A DNA stretch of 64,000 nucleotides from Rhodospirillaceae bacterium UBA6219 (GCA_002435715.1 DISD01000068.1:1-64000), one strand, 5' to 3'. Numbered from the stretch's first letter, positions 32,445-41,983 are shown. Translations and numbers: made by a program. Notes: a model not told the origin generated them from the letters alone.

Positions 32445-34511
32445 ATGTTGGATGCCGCCCCCGCCGAGCTGGTCGCCGCCGAACCCTTGGTTCGCGCTTC
32501 GGATTTGGCCGAATACCGTGCCGGTCTGGATCGCCACATGCGCGGCGAATGGGATGGCGAGCGCTTCACCGCCTTCCGTCTGCGCTTTGGTGTCTATGGC
32601 CAAAAGCAGCCGGGCGTGCAGATGGTCCGCATCAAGATCCCCGGTGGCAAGCTGTCGCCGTCCTGGCTGCGCACCATCGCCGCCGCCAACCGCCAATTCG
32701 CCCACGGCGATGCCCATCTGACCACCCGCCAGGACGTGCAGATCTATTCGGTGGCCTTGGATCGCAGCGCCGAATTGTTGGAACTGCTTTATTCCAACGG
32801 CATCACCACCCGCGAAGCCTGCGGCAACACCATCCGCAACCTGACCGCCTGCGCCCTGGCCGGCGCCTGCCCGCGCGAATTGGTGGATGCCGGCAAGGTG
32901 GCCGACCAATTGGCGCGCGCCTGGATCCGCCATCCGCTGGTCCAGAACATGCCGCGCAAGATGAAGTTCACCGTGTCGGGCTGCGCCACCGATTGCGGCC
33001 ATTCCTCGATCCACGATCTGGGCCTGATCGCCATCGAACAGAACGGCCAGCAGGGCTTTCGCGTCGTGGTCGGCGGTGGCCTGGGCGGTCAGCCCCGCGC
33101 CGCCATCGAAGTGCTGCCCTTCGTCGCCGAAACTGATCTGCCGGCGGTGATCGAAGCTCTGGCCCGCCTGCATCAACGTTATTCCGATCGCCGCAACCGC
33201 AACGCCGCCCGCGTCAAGTTCGTGGTCAAGCGCTTCGGTGAAGAAAAATTCCGCGCCCTGTTCGTGGAAGAATTCGACCGCGTCCGTGCGCTGCCGCAGC
33301 GTCCGTGGGACGGTCTGGAATGGCACAAGCCGCTTGAGGCCGCAGTGTCGCGTGCCCCGGTCGGCCTGATCGCGGCGCGGGATGGTTCCACCGCCGTGTC
33401 GGTTCTGGTGCCCTTGGGCATTTTGTCGTCGGACCAACTGGACAGCTTGGCCGATATCGCCATTACTGCCGGTGTCGAGGATCTACGCTGCACCCGTGAA
33501 CAGAATCTGGTGTTCCTGGGCGTCGCCGCCGACAAGGTGGATGCTTTGGTCCAGGCTGTCACCGCCATCGGTCTGCAGGTTCCGCAATCCTCGGACGACG
33601 TGGCCACGGTGATTTCCTGCCCCGGAACCACCACCTGCCGCATCGGCATCACCAATTCGCAGAGCTTCGCCCGCCAGGCCTTTGCCAGCGCCCAGAACGA
33701 TCCGCAGGCCAAGGGCGTCAGCGTCCATGTCTCGGGCTGCCAGAATTCCTGCGGTCTGCACCATGTGGCCGATTTCGGCCTGCACGGCGCCGCCAAGAAG
33801 GTGGACGGACGTTCGGCGCCGCACTACCAGCTGCATTTCGGCGGCGACGCCAATATCGGCGTGGTCGGCTTGGGCGGCCCGACCATTCCGGCCAAGCTGG
33901 CCGATCAGGCCCTGACCCTGCTGCGCAAGGCTTTGGCCAAAACCCGCGAGCAGGGGGAAAGCGTGCGTGGTTGGGCCGAACGTCTGGGCAAGGATGGCAT
34001 CGATGCCGTTTTGGCACCGCTGGATGCATCCCTGGCCGACGGCCTGTTCATCGATTGGGGTGATGCCACCGATTTCCCCGGCGCGCCGCAGGCCAAGGGG
34101 GAATGCGCCGCTCCCTTCGCCATGGATCTGTGCTACGCCGATCTGGCTGATGACGCCTTGATCTCGACCGACCGCAATCTGGCGGTGGGCCAGGATGAGC
34201 ACGCCAGGGCCGAGGCGGCCCGCGCTTTGACCTTCGCCCTGCGCCGCCTGCTGCATGCCCGCGGTGTCCCTTCGGAAGACGACATCACCTTGGCCGCCGC
34301 CGAATCGCAGGTGGCTTCGCTGTGGTCCGATGTGCCGACCATCGCTCAGGCCCTGGCGTCGGTGGATGTGGCCAAGGTTCAGTCGGCGGAAGCTTACCGC
34401 GAAGCAGTGGCTTATGCGCTTGATACCGCCGCCGAGGCGGTTACTGCTCCGGCTGCGCCGGTGGTCGCCGCTGTCGGTGACCTGAGCGCGCTGCTCGAGG
34501 TGGCGGAATGA
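32445..34511 (+). CDS. cysI: Nitrite/sulfite reductase hemoprotein (CysI-like)
   Basis: 688 residues; ATG 32445 has GAAAGG before it. Two ferredoxin-like halves (HLTTRQDVQIY, ACGNTIRNLTACALAGACPRE; LRCTREQNLVFLGV) and the siroheme/4Fe-4S ligands CPGTTTC-x36-CQNSC in the second half. Catalyses six-electron reduction of sulfite to sulfide. After residue about 550 there is an extra helical C-terminal segment of some 130 residues, not part of the canonical enzyme. First gene of the cys operon; its TGA overlaps the cysH ATG. The sulfite role is taken from the operon. Confidence 0.92.
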   Translation: MLDAAPAELVAAEPLVRASDLAEYRAGLDRHMRGEWDGERFTAFRLRFGVYGQKQPGVQMVRIKIPGGKLSPSWLRTIAAANRQFAHGDAHLTTRQDVQIYSVALDRSAELLELLYSNGITTREACGNTIRNLTACALAGACPRELVDAGKVADQLARAWIRHPLVQNMPRKMKFTVSGCATDCGHSSIHDLGLIAIEQNGQQGFRVVVGGGLGGQPRAAIEVLPFVAETDLPAVIEALARLHQRYSDRRNRNAARVKFVVKRFGEEKFRALFVEEFDRVRALPQRPWDGLEWHKPLEAAVSRAPVGLIAARDGSTAVSVLVPLGILSSDQLDSLADIAITAGVEDLRCTREQNLVFLGVAADKVDALVQAVTAIGLQVPQSSDDVATVISCPGTTTCRIGITNSQSFARQAFASAQNDPQAKGVSVHVSGCQNSCGLHHVADFGLHGAAKKVDGRSAPHYQLHFGGDANIGVVGLGGPTIPAKLADQALTLLRKALAKTREQGESVRGWAERLGKDGIDAVLAPLDASLADGLFIDWGDATDFPGAPQAKGECAAPFAMDLCYADLADDALISTDRNLAVGQDEHARAEAARALTFALRRLLHARGVPSEDDITLAAAESQVASLWSDVPTIAQALASVDVAKVQSAEAYREAVAYALDTAAEAVTAPAAPVVAAVGDLSALLEVAE

Positions 34512-35200
34512 GCGGCATCGACATCATCAAGGCCTATGGCCATCTGGGCGGCAAGGATCTGATCGCCGTCATGACCCGGCAGGTCTTTGCCGGCCGGATC
34601 GCCGTGACCTCGTCCTTTGGGGCGGAATCGGCGGTGTTGCTGGACCTGGTCGCCCAGGTCGATCCCAGCGTGCCGGTGATTTTCCTGGATACCGGCGAGC
34701 TGTTCGACGAGACCTTGGAATACCGCTATCGGCTGGAACGTCAACTGGGCTTGACCGACGTCCGTGTCGTCCGCCCGTCCTCGGAAGACCTCAGCGAAGC
34801 CGAGGATCTGTGGCGCACCGACCATGACCGCTGCTGTTACCTGCGCAAGGTTCTGCCGTTGGCGCGGGCCACCGAAGGCTTCGCCGCTCTGATCGACGGC
34901 CGCAAACAGGCCCACGGTTTCGAACGCCAGGATCTGTCCTCCATCCAGGTGGTGGGCGGCGTCGCCAAGATCAGTCCGCTGGCCAATTGGGGCGAAGACG
35001 AGGTGCAAAAGGCTTTCAAGGCGCGCGGCCTGCCGGTCCACCCGCTGGTGGAACAGGGCTATCGCTCGATCGGTTGCTGGCCTTGTACCCGGCCGACCCT
35101 GCCCGGCGAATCGGCCCGCGCCGGCCGCTGGGCCGGCAGTGCCAAGACCGAATGCGGAATCCACACCCTTGTTCTCGGCCAAGACGGCGCCGGGATTTGA
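34508..35200 (+). CDS. cysH: Adenylyl-sulfate (APS) reductase
   Basis: 230 residues. PP-loop (VTSSFGAESAVLLDLVAQVD), FLDTGELFDETLEYR, the adjacent cysteine pair RCCYLRKVLPL, CWPC, and a C-terminal ECGIH. The CC...CxxC set binds a 4Fe-4S cluster and marks the APS-using type over the PAPS-only type. Produces sulfite for the CysI-like enzyme using thioredoxin. ATGA overlap with cysI shows translational coupling. Confidence 0.95.
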   Translation: MSGIDIIKAYGHLGGKDLIAVMTRQVFAGRIAVTSSFGAESAVLLDLVAQVDPSVPVIFLDTGELFDETLEYRYRLERQLGLTDVRVVRPSSEDLSEAEDLWRTDHDRCCYLRKVLPLARATEGFAALIDGRKQAHGFERQDLSSIQVVGGVAKISPLANWGEDEVQKAFKARGLPVHPLVEQGYRSIGCWPCTRPTLPGESARAGRWAGSAKTECGIHTLVLGQDGAGI

Positions 35201-35213
35201 CGGAAACGATGAA

Positions 35214-36014
35214 ATGAACGATCTCGACCAACTGGAAGCCCAGTCCATCTATATCTTCCGCGAAGCCTTCAACCGGCTCGACAAGATCGCCATGCTGTGG
35301 TCCATCGGCAAGGACAGCAACGTCATGCTGTGGCTGGCGCGCAAGGCTTTCTTCGGCCATGTGCCGTTCCCGGTCCTGCATGTGGACACCAGCTACAAGA
35401 TCCCGGAAATGATCGAGTTCCGCGACCGCGTGGCCAAGGAATGGAACTTGCCCTTGATCGTCGGCCAGAACAAGGCGGCACTGGAATCCGGCATGCATCC
35501 CAGCCAGGGCCGGGTCAATTGCTGCTCGGCCCTGAAGACCGAAGGGTTGAAGGCGCTGCTGGCCGAGCACGGTTTCACCGGCGTCATCGCCGGCATCCGC
35601 CGCGACGAGGAAGGCACGCGGGCCAAGGAACGGGTGTTTTCCCCGCGCAACGACACCAATGAATGGGACGTGCGCGACCAGCCGCCGGAATTTTGGGACC
35701 AGTTCAAGACCGACTTCGCGCCCGGCACCCATCTGCGCATCCATCCGCTGCTGGCCTGGACCGAACTGGACGTGTGGCGCTACATCGCCCGCGAAGGCAT
35801 TCCGGTGGTCGACCTGTATTTCGCTAAGCACGGCAAACGTTATCGCAGCTTGGGCTGCGCCCCTTGCACCGGTTCCATCGCTTCGACCGCCTCGACCGTC
35901 GAGGAAATCGTTGAAGAACTGGAAACCACCAAGACGTCCGAACGCGCCGGCCGCGCCCAGGACAAGGAATCCGAAGACGCCTTCGAGCGGCTGCGTGCCG
36001 CCGGCTACATGTAA
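35214..36014 (+). CDS. cysD: Sulfate adenylyltransferase subunit 2
   Basis: 266 residues from ATG 35214. ATP-pyrophosphatase motif SIGKDSNVMLWLA, HVDTSYKIPEM, RVNCCSALKTEGL, GIRRDEEGTRAKERVFSPR, and RSLGCAPCTGSI. It forms APS from ATP and sulfate together with the CysN half of the next gene. Longer upstream extensions overlap cysH and are not family-like. Confidence 0.95.
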   Translation: MNDLDQLEAQSIYIFREAFNRLDKIAMLWSIGKDSNVMLWLARKAFFGHVPFPVLHVDTSYKIPEMIEFRDRVAKEWNLPLIVGQNKAALESGMHPSQGRVNCCSALKTEGLKALLAEHGFTGVIAGIRRDEEGTRAKERVFSPRNDTNEWDVRDQPPEFWDQFKTDFAPGTHLRIHPLLAWTELDVWRYIAREGIPVVDLYFAKHGKRYRSLGCAPCTGSIASTASTVEEIVEELETTKTSERAGRAQDKESEDAFERLRAAGYM

Positions 36015-36032
36015 GCAAGGGACGCGAACATC

Positions 36033-37883
36033 ATGTCCAACACCCCGTTGAAGATCGTCGTCGTCGGCCATGTGGACCACGGCAAGTCCACCCTGGTCGG
36101 CCGCCTGCTGCACGAAACCGGCGCCCTGCCCGAAGGCAAGGTGGAATACCTGAAGGAAGTCTGCGACAAGCGCGGCATGCCCTTCGAATGGGCCTTCGTC
36201 ATGGATGCGCTGCAGGCCGAACGTGACCAGGGCATCACCATCGACACCTCGCAACTGCGGTTCCACACCGGCAACCGTCCGGTGCTGATCATCGACGCGC
36301 CGGGCCATAAAGAATTCCTGAAGAACATGATCACCGGCGCCGCTTCCGCCGAAGCCGCCGTGCTGATCGTCGACGCCCATGAAGGGGTGCAGGAACAGAC
36401 CCGCCGCCATGGTTATCTGCTGCATCTTCTGGGCCTGTCGCAGATCGCCGTGGTGGTCAACAAGATGGATCTGGTGGGGTGGTCGGAAGCCCGCTTCCAG
36501 GAAGTTGATGCCGAAATCCGTGCCTATCTGGCCGGCATCGGTGTCACCCCCACCCATGTGGTCCCGGTTTCCGCCCGGGGCGGCGATTTCATCAAGGATC
36601 GTTCCCAGGCCGCCGCCTGGTACCAGGGACCGACGGTGCTGGAAGCTCTGGACGGGTTCGCCGCCGCCGCCACGGCCCATGATCTGGACCTGCGCTTCCC
36701 GGTCCAGGACGTCTACAAGTTCGATACCCGCCGCATCGTCTCGGGCCGGATCGAATCGGGCCGCCTGAAGGTGGGCGACAAGCTGGTGTTCTCGCCGTCG
36801 GGCAAGTCGGCGCGTGTCGCTTCCATCGAAGGCTGGGCCGGTTCCGACGTCACCGTGTTGTCGGCCGGGGCCGGCCAGTCGGTGGGTTTCACCTTGGACG
36901 AGCCGATCTTCGTCGAACGCGGTCAGATCGCCCACTTGGCCGAATCCGCCCCGGCCTTGGCGCACGAGGTCAAGGCGCGGGTGTTCTGGCTGGGCCGTGA
37001 CCCGCTGGCCTTGGGGGACCGCTTGAAGTTGAAGCTGTCCACCGCCGAATATCTAGTTGAAGTGGCCGCCATCGAGCGCGTCATCGATGTCGAGGATCTG
37101 GGCAGCCACCAGGGCGCCCAGGTCGGCCGCAACGCCGTCGCCGAAGTGGTGCTGCGCTCGCGTTCCGCCATGGCCTTCGACACCTTCGGCGCCAACGCCC
37201 GTTTGGGCCGTTTCGTGCTGGTTCATGGTTACGACATCGTCGGCGGCGGCATCGTCGCGTCGGCCAACGACACCCGCAACATCTTCCAGGTCAACCATCA
37301 GGTGACCGCCGAGTCCCGCGCCCGGGCCAACGCTCACAAGGGTGGCGTGTTGTGGCTGACCGGTCTGTCGGGGGCCGGCAAGTCGACCATCGCCATGGAA
37401 CTGGAACGCCGTCTGTTCCAAAAAGGCTGGCAGGTCAACGTGTTGGATGGTGACAACGTCCGTCACGGATTGTGCAGCGATTTGGGCTTCACCCATGAAG
37501 ACCGCACCGAAAACATCCGCCGTGTCGGCGAAGTGGCGCATCTGTTCGCCAAGGCCGGCATGTTGGTGATCACCGCCTTCATCAGCCCCTATCGTGCCGA
37601 CCGCGACCGGGTCCGCGCCATCGATGCCGAGGCTTTCCACGAAATCCATGTCGCCACCGGCCTGGATGCCTGCGAAGCCCGCGACCCCAAGGGCCTTTAC
37701 AGGAAGGCCCGTCAGGGCGAGATCGCCGATTTCACCGGTGTTTCCGCCCCCTACGAAGCCCCGGATGTCCCCGAATTGGCCTTGAACACCGAAGGCAAGT
37801 CGGTGGACGAGACGGTGGCCGAATTGCTGGTCTATGTGGAAAACCGCTTTGGCCGAGCGGCGGTGGACAGTCTCAGCGCTTAG
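36033..37883 (+). CDS. cysNC: Bifunctional sulfate adenylyltransferase subunit 1 / APS kinase
   Basis: 616 residues. Residues 1-430: EF-Tu-like GTPase (GHVDHGKSTLVGRLL, DAPGHKEFLKNM, NKMDLVGW) with two beta-barrel domains. Residues about 435-610: APS kinase (WLTGLSGAGKSTIAMELE, LDGDNVRHGLCSDLGF, FISPYRADRDRVR). The GTPase drives APS synthesis by CysD; the kinase makes PAPS. This fusion (NodQ-type) is common in Alphaproteobacteria. It is the last gene of the operon, with a terminator 16 nt downstream. Confidence 0.96.
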   Translation: MSNTPLKIVVVGHVDHGKSTLVGRLLHETGALPEGKVEYLKEVCDKRGMPFEWAFVMDALQAERDQGITIDTSQLRFHTGNRPVLIIDAPGHKEFLKNMITGAASAEAAVLIVDAHEGVQEQTRRHGYLLHLLGLSQIAVVVNKMDLVGWSEARFQEVDAEIRAYLAGIGVTPTHVVPVSARGGDFIKDRSQAAAWYQGPTVLEALDGFAAAATAHDLDLRFPVQDVYKFDTRRIVSGRIESGRLKVGDKLVFSPSGKSARVASIEGWAGSDVTVLSAGAGQSVGFTLDEPIFVERGQIAHLAESAPALAHEVKARVFWLGRDPLALGDRLKLKLSTAEYLVEVAAIERVIDVEDLGSHQGAQVGRNAVAEVVLRSRSAMAFDTFGANARLGRFVLVHGYDIVGGGIVASANDTRNIFQVNHQVTAESRARANAHKGGVLWLTGLSGAGKSTIAMELERRLFQKGWQVNVLDGDNVRHGLCSDLGFTHEDRTENIRRVGEVAHLFAKAGMLVITAFISPYRADRDRVRAIDAEAFHEIHVATGLDACEARDPKGLYRKARQGEIADFTGVSAPYEAPDVPELALNTEGKSVDETVAELLVYVENRFGRAAVDSLSA

Positions 37884-37899
37884 AATCAATTCAAAAGAT

Positions 37900-37930
37900 G
37901 GGGGCGAAGTATACCTTCGCCCCCTTGTTC
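37900..37930 (+). terminator. Terminator of the cys operon
   Basis: GGGGGCGAAG / CTTCGCCCCC, a 10-bp perfect stem with loop TATAC, followed by TTGTTC. The T tract is weak but the stem is strong. Confidence 0.8.
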
Positions 37931-37996
37931 CCGTTCAGCGGGAAACGCACACTTAGGAAAAAGGTAATACCAGGAAATAGTGCTGAGGGAGGTCGC

Positions 37997-39679
37997 GTGA
38001 CGACAGAGCGGAACCGGAGCCGGCTGGTAGCAGCGACGACGCCTTTTCGGCGCCGCTCCGTCATTTCGCGCCTGCGCACCCGCATCACCGAGCTGGAAGA
38101 AGCCCACCGCGAGGCCAATGCCGCCCGTGACGCCTTGATGGTTGCCACTAAGGCGCTTCGGGAAAGCGAGGAACGCTACGCCCTGGCCATGCGCGGCCCC
38201 AACGAGGGGCTGTGGGATTGGAACCCGATCACCAAGGAATTGTTCCTGTCCACCCGCCTGCTGGCCATCTTGGGTTTTGATGGCGAGACGGTGCGCACCA
38301 CGTCCCATGACTGGCTGAAGATGGTGCATCCCGACGACCGGGAGGCTTATCAATCCACCCTGATCCGCCACCTGAAGGGCGAAACCGACCATTTCGAAAG
38401 CGAATACCGGGTCCGCACCCGCAATGGCGAATATCGCTGGATCCGGGCACGCGGGGTGGCGGTGCGCGGCGTCAACGGCGTCGCCACCCGCATGGTCGGT
38501 TCGTTGGGCGACATCACCGACAGCAAACGGCGCGAAGCGGTGCTGCGGGCCAGCGAAGCCCGCTTCCGGTCGTTGGTCGAGGTGGCGGCCAGTATCATCG
38601 TGGTGGTTGGTTTCGACGGACGGGTGCAGGAATTCAACCGCGAGGCCGAACGTATCCTGGGGTTGTCGCCGACCGAGGTTTTGGGCAAGCCCTGGCGTCT
38701 GGTTTTGGGCGGCAGTATGGGGGTTTCCTTCGAGCAATGGCTGGCCCAGGCCCGCGCCGGCCAGCAATTGCGCGACCAGGAAGGGGCTTTGGGCTCGCGG
38801 GTGGTGTCGTGGAACTTGGCGCCGTTGGACAGCGAAGACGGCATCGTCATCGTCGGTCAGGACATCACCGAACGGCGCCGCGCCGAAACCGCGCTGCGCC
38901 AAGCCAACGATTTGCTGGAATACCGGGTCGCCGCCCGCACCGCGGAAGCCGAAGCGGCACAGCGTCTGGCCGAAGACGCCAATCGCTGCAAAAGCGAGTT
39001 CCTGGCCAATATGAGCCACGAATTGCGCACGCCGCTGAACGCCATCATCGGCTTTTCCGACGTCATGCGGTTGGGTGTGTTGGGGCCGGTGCAAAACCCC
39101 GTTTATGGGGAATACGTGGAATCCATCTGGGAATCGGGCACCCACCTGCTGTCCATCATCAACGAGGTTCTGGACCTGTCCAAGGTCGAATCCGGGCATT
39201 TCGACATGGTCCCGGAAAACCTGCCGCTGGTTCCCCTGGCCGAACAGGTGATCCGCCTGTTGCAGGAAAAGGCCATGCGCCAGCGTCTGGAACTGCGTTT
39301 GTCGGTCGAGACGGATCCTGGTCTGGTTCGCGTCGATCCCTTGCGCATGAAGCAGGTGATGCTGAATTTGGTGGGCAATTCCCTGAAGTTCACCCCGGCC
39401 GGCGGCAGCGTGACCCTGGCTTTGGGGCGCGATGGCGACGGCGTGTGGGTCAAGGTGGTGGATTCCGGCATCGGCATGAAGCCCGACGACATCCAGCGGG
39501 TGCTGGAACCCTTCGTCCAGGTGGATGACCAGGCGACGCGACGCCATGCCGGAACCGGTTTGGGGCTGCCCTTGGCCAAGAAGTTCATCGAACTGCATGG
39601 CGGTACGCTGAATGTGGACAGCACGCCCGGCCAGGGCACCACGGTGACCATCCGGCTTTCTTCCGCCGCCTTGGGTTGA
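37997..39679 (+). CDS. Soluble PAS-PAS sensor histidine kinase
   Basis: 560 residues from GTG 37997, which follows GAGGGAGG; the frame upstream runs through a terminator and is not coding. After an Arg-rich start and coiled coil (ITELEEAHREANAARDALM) come PAS1 (about 60-180, with WIRARGVAV PAC strand), PAS2 (190-310), HisKA (SEFLANMSHELRTPLNAIIGFSDVM) and HATPase (GNSLKFTPAGG, DSGIGM, GTGLGLPLAKK). No membrane segment. No regulator gene is adjacent, so its partner is unknown. Confidence 0.9.
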   Translation: MTTERNRSRLVAATTPFRRRSVISRLRTRITELEEAHREANAARDALMVATKALRESEERYALAMRGPNEGLWDWNPITKELFLSTRLLAILGFDGETVRTTSHDWLKMVHPDDREAYQSTLIRHLKGETDHFESEYRVRTRNGEYRWIRARGVAVRGVNGVATRMVGSLGDITDSKRREAVLRASEARFRSLVEVAASIIVVVGFDGRVQEFNREAERILGLSPTEVLGKPWRLVLGGSMGVSFEQWLAQARAGQQLRDQEGALGSRVVSWNLAPLDSEDGIVIVGQDITERRRAETALRQANDLLEYRVAARTAEAEAAQRLAEDANRCKSEFLANMSHELRTPLNAIIGFSDVMRLGVLGPVQNPVYGEYVESIWESGTHLLSIINEVLDLSKVESGHFDMVPENLPLVPLAEQVIRLLQEKAMRQRLELRLSVETDPGLVRVDPLRMKQVMLNLVGNSLKFTPAGGSVTLALGRDGDGVWVKVVDSGIGMKPDDIQRVLEPFVQVDDQATRRHAGTGLGLPLAKKFIELHGGTLNVDSTPGQGTTVTIRLSSAALG

Positions 39680-39715
39680 TAGTCTGTCGCACCGACAGAC
39701 CAAGGAGCTGCTGAC

Positions 39716-41095
39716 ATGTCCGGTTTTGACTTCGACCTCGTCACCATCGGTGTCGGTTCCGGTGGCGTTCGCGCTTCACGCATGGCAGCGCGGCTGGGCA
39801 AGAAGGTGGCGGCCATCGAGGAAAGCCGGGTCGGCGGCACCTGCGTCATGCGCGGCTGCGTGCCCAAGAAGCTGTTGGTGATGGGCGGCCATTTCGCCGA
39901 GGACATCGCCGATGCCGCCGGTTTCGGCTGGGATATCGGTTCGGTCAGCTTCGACTGGGCGCGGCTGATCAGCGCCAAGAACGCTGAATTGAACCGCCTG
40001 GAAACCGTCTATAACCGCATCATGCGCGATGCCGGCGTCACCATGTTCGAGGGACGCGGCACCGTGGTCGACGCCCACACCGTCAAGGTGGGCGACAAGA
40101 TGCTGAGCGCCGAGAACATCCTGGTGGCCACCGGCGGGCGGCCGTCGCTTCCGCATATCCCCGGCATCGAACACGCCATCACCTCGGACGAGGCGCTGGA
40201 TCTGCTGCAATTGCCCGCTTCGGTGGCCATTGTCGGCGGCGGTTATATCGCAGTGGAATTCGCCGGTATCTTCAATGCCCTGGGGGCCAAGGTGACGCAG
40301 ATCATCCGGGCCGAGGCGACGCTGCGCGGCTTCGACCAGGATGTGCGCGCCGCCCTGGACGAAGCCATGGTGGCCAAAGGCATCGATCTGCGGCGTGAAA
40401 CCCAGGTGCTGTCCATCGAGAAGGTCAAGGGCGGCTATGATCTGCGGCTGTCGGGCGACGAGACCCTGCGTGTCGACCTGGTCATGTACGCCACCGGCCG
40501 GGCCCCCAACACCAAGGGTTTGGGCTTGGTGGAAGCCGGCGTCCAGTTGGACAAGAACGGCGCCGTGGTGGTGGACGAATTCTCGCAAAGCTCGGTGCCC
40601 AGCATCTGGGCCATCGGCGACGTCACCGACCGCATGAACCTGACCCCGGTGGCCCTGGCCGAGGGCATGGCTTTGGTGCAGACCCTGTTCCTGGGCAACC
40701 CCACCAGCACCGATTACGACAATGTCCCCACCGCCGTGTTCTCCATGCCGCCCATCGCCACCGTGGGGCTGACCGAGGAACAGGCGCGGGGCCAATATGG
40801 CTGTGCCATCGACGTCTATGTCTCGCGCTTCAAGCCCATGAAGAACACGTTGTCGGGCCGCGATGAACGCACGCTGATGAAGATCATCGTCGATCAAAAG
40901 ACCGACAAGGTCCTGGGCATCCATGTGCTGGGCCCCGACGGGCCGGAAATGGTCCAGGGCTTCGCCGTCGCACTGAAATGCGGGGCCACCAAGGCCCAGC
41001 TGGATTCCACCATCGGCATCCACCCGACGGCGGCCGAGGAACTGGTCACCATGCGTGACAAACGCCCCGATCCCAGCCCGGAATGCTCGGAATAG
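39716..41095 (+). CDS. gor: Glutathione-disulfide reductase
   Basis: 459 residues. FAD-binding GVGSGGVRASRMAA, redox-active disulfide GGTCVMRGCVPKKLLV, NADPH-binding GGGYIAVEFAGIF with downstream RAEATLRGFD, FAD second motif SVPSIWAIGDVT, and the C-terminal catalytic GIHPTAAEELVTMR. Reduces oxidised glutathione with NADPH in the cytoplasm. AAGGAG precedes ATG 39716. Confidence 0.95.
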   Translation: MSGFDFDLVTIGVGSGGVRASRMAARLGKKVAAIEESRVGGTCVMRGCVPKKLLVMGGHFAEDIADAAGFGWDIGSVSFDWARLISAKNAELNRLETVYNRIMRDAGVTMFEGRGTVVDAHTVKVGDKMLSAENILVATGGRPSLPHIPGIEHAITSDEALDLLQLPASVAIVGGGYIAVEFAGIFNALGAKVTQIIRAEATLRGFDQDVRAALDEAMVAKGIDLRRETQVLSIEKVKGGYDLRLSGDETLRVDLVMYATGRAPNTKGLGLVEAGVQLDKNGAVVVDEFSQSSVPSIWAIGDVTDRMNLTPVALAEGMALVQTLFLGNPTSTDYDNVPTAVFSMPPIATVGLTEEQARGQYGCAIDVYVSRFKPMKNTLSGRDERTLMKIIVDQKTDKVLGIHVLGPDGPEMVQGFAVALKCGATKAQLDSTIGIHPTAAEELVTMRDKRPDPSPECSE

Positions 41096-41098
41096 GGG

Positions 41099-41293
41099 AT
41101 GGAAAAGGATTTTTCTGAGAAGTCGGATGCTTGGCTCGAAGGGATTGCTGCCCTTGGCACTCATCATGCCGATAAAGGCGCAGCCATTGCCGAAATCAAG
41201 CGGCGAGATCGCAACGAACAAAATGCGCTAGCTGACAAAACCTGCGGACTGCTGAAATCGCGGCAATTGCCTCTGCCGTCTCCGATTGGATAA
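41099..41293 (+). CDS. Possible small hypothetical protein, 64 aa
   Basis: A hydrophilic frame starting 3 nt after the gor stop (MEKDFSEKSDAWLEGIAAL...). No motif or family is recognised, and its C-terminal half is low in hydrophobic content. It fills the gap before the toxin-antitoxin pair. Coding status uncertain; it may be non-coding sequence or a gene remnant. Confidence 0.25.
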   Translation: MEKDFSEKSDAWLEGIAALGTHHADKGAAIAEIKRRDRNEQNALADKTCGLLKSRQLPLPSPIG

Positions 41294-41332
41294 AGTAAGT
41301 TCGCGGACAGTCGGTAATTGGAGAAGGGTGTC

Positions 41333-41626
41333 TTGCCGGCGCTCGACCACATCCTTGAACAGCTAAGAGCCATGCAGCCGGATCTGCGGCGACGCTACCC
41401 GTTGCGTTCGCTGGGTGTGTTCGGCTCTTATGCCCGTGGCGACCAGGGGGCCGACAGTGATGTCGATCTGCTGGTCGAGTTGGGCGATGACATGGATTTG
41501 CTGGCTTATGCCGGTTTGCAGCAGGAACTGAGCGACGCCCTGGGCCTGCCCGTCGATTTGGTCGAGCGTGAAGCCTTGCGACCCCGTATCGCCGCGCAAA
41601 TCTTGGCGGAAGTGGTGCCCGTGTGA
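41333..41626 (+). CDS. mntA: MNT-type nucleotidyltransferase antitoxin
   Basis: 97 residues from TTG 41333, with GGAGAAGGG 5 nt upstream; a TTG at 41318 is possible. The minimal nucleotidyltransferase signature is complete: SLGVFGSYARGDQGADSDVDLLVEL (GSY-x10-D-x-D), then GLPVDLVEREALRP. MNT proteins of this kind AMPylate or neutralise a partner HEPN toxin (HepT). The gene overlaps the HepT start by GTGTGA. Confidence 0.85.
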   Translation: MPALDHILEQLRAMQPDLRRRYPLRSLGVFGSYARGDQGADSDVDLLVELGDDMDLLAYAGLQQELSDALGLPVDLVEREALRPRIAAQILAEVVPV

Positions 41627-41971
41627 GGCGCGATCCCGCCGCGTGCCTCGCCGATATGCTGGATTTTGCCCGCGACGCCCAAAGCTTTGTTGATGGCATG
41701 GATTTTCAAGCCTTTGCCGCCGACCGTAAAACCCAATACGCGGTGTTGCGGGCGTTGGAAGTCATCGGCGAAGCGGCCGGCCAAGCGGGTTCCCGATGAC
41801 GTGCAGCAGCGCTTCCCGGATATTCCCTGGCGGCAGATCATCGGCATGCGCAATATCATCGCCCATGATTATTTGGGAATCCGGCTGTCCCGTGTGCACG
41901 CCACCGCTGTCGATTTCCTGCCTGTGCTGGTGGCCCGTTTGCCGGCTATGATCGCGGAAGTATCCCCATAA
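41623..41971 (+). pseudogene. hepT: HepT (DUF86) HEPN toxin, frameshifted
   Basis: From GTG 41623 the frame reads DPAACLADMLDFARDAQSF, then DRKTQYAVLRALEVIGEAA, typical of DUF86. A tandem duplication of GGCC at 41775-41782 then shifts it into GQAGSR-stop. Removing one GGCC restores KRVPDDVQQRFPDIPWRQII and the RNase motif RNIIAHDY (R-x4-H, with the AMPylated Tyr). As written only the N-terminal 58 residues are made and the active site is lost. The antitoxin is intact. This is either inactivation by replication slippage or a sequence error. Confidence 0.85.
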
Positions 41972-41983
41972 GGGCGTCTGACC

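Noticed and set aside
37898..37996. N-terminal extension of the PAS kinase from ATG 37898
   Set aside because: The extension is encoded by the cys terminator hairpin; GTG 37997 has a strong ribosome binding site and begins the family-like sequence.
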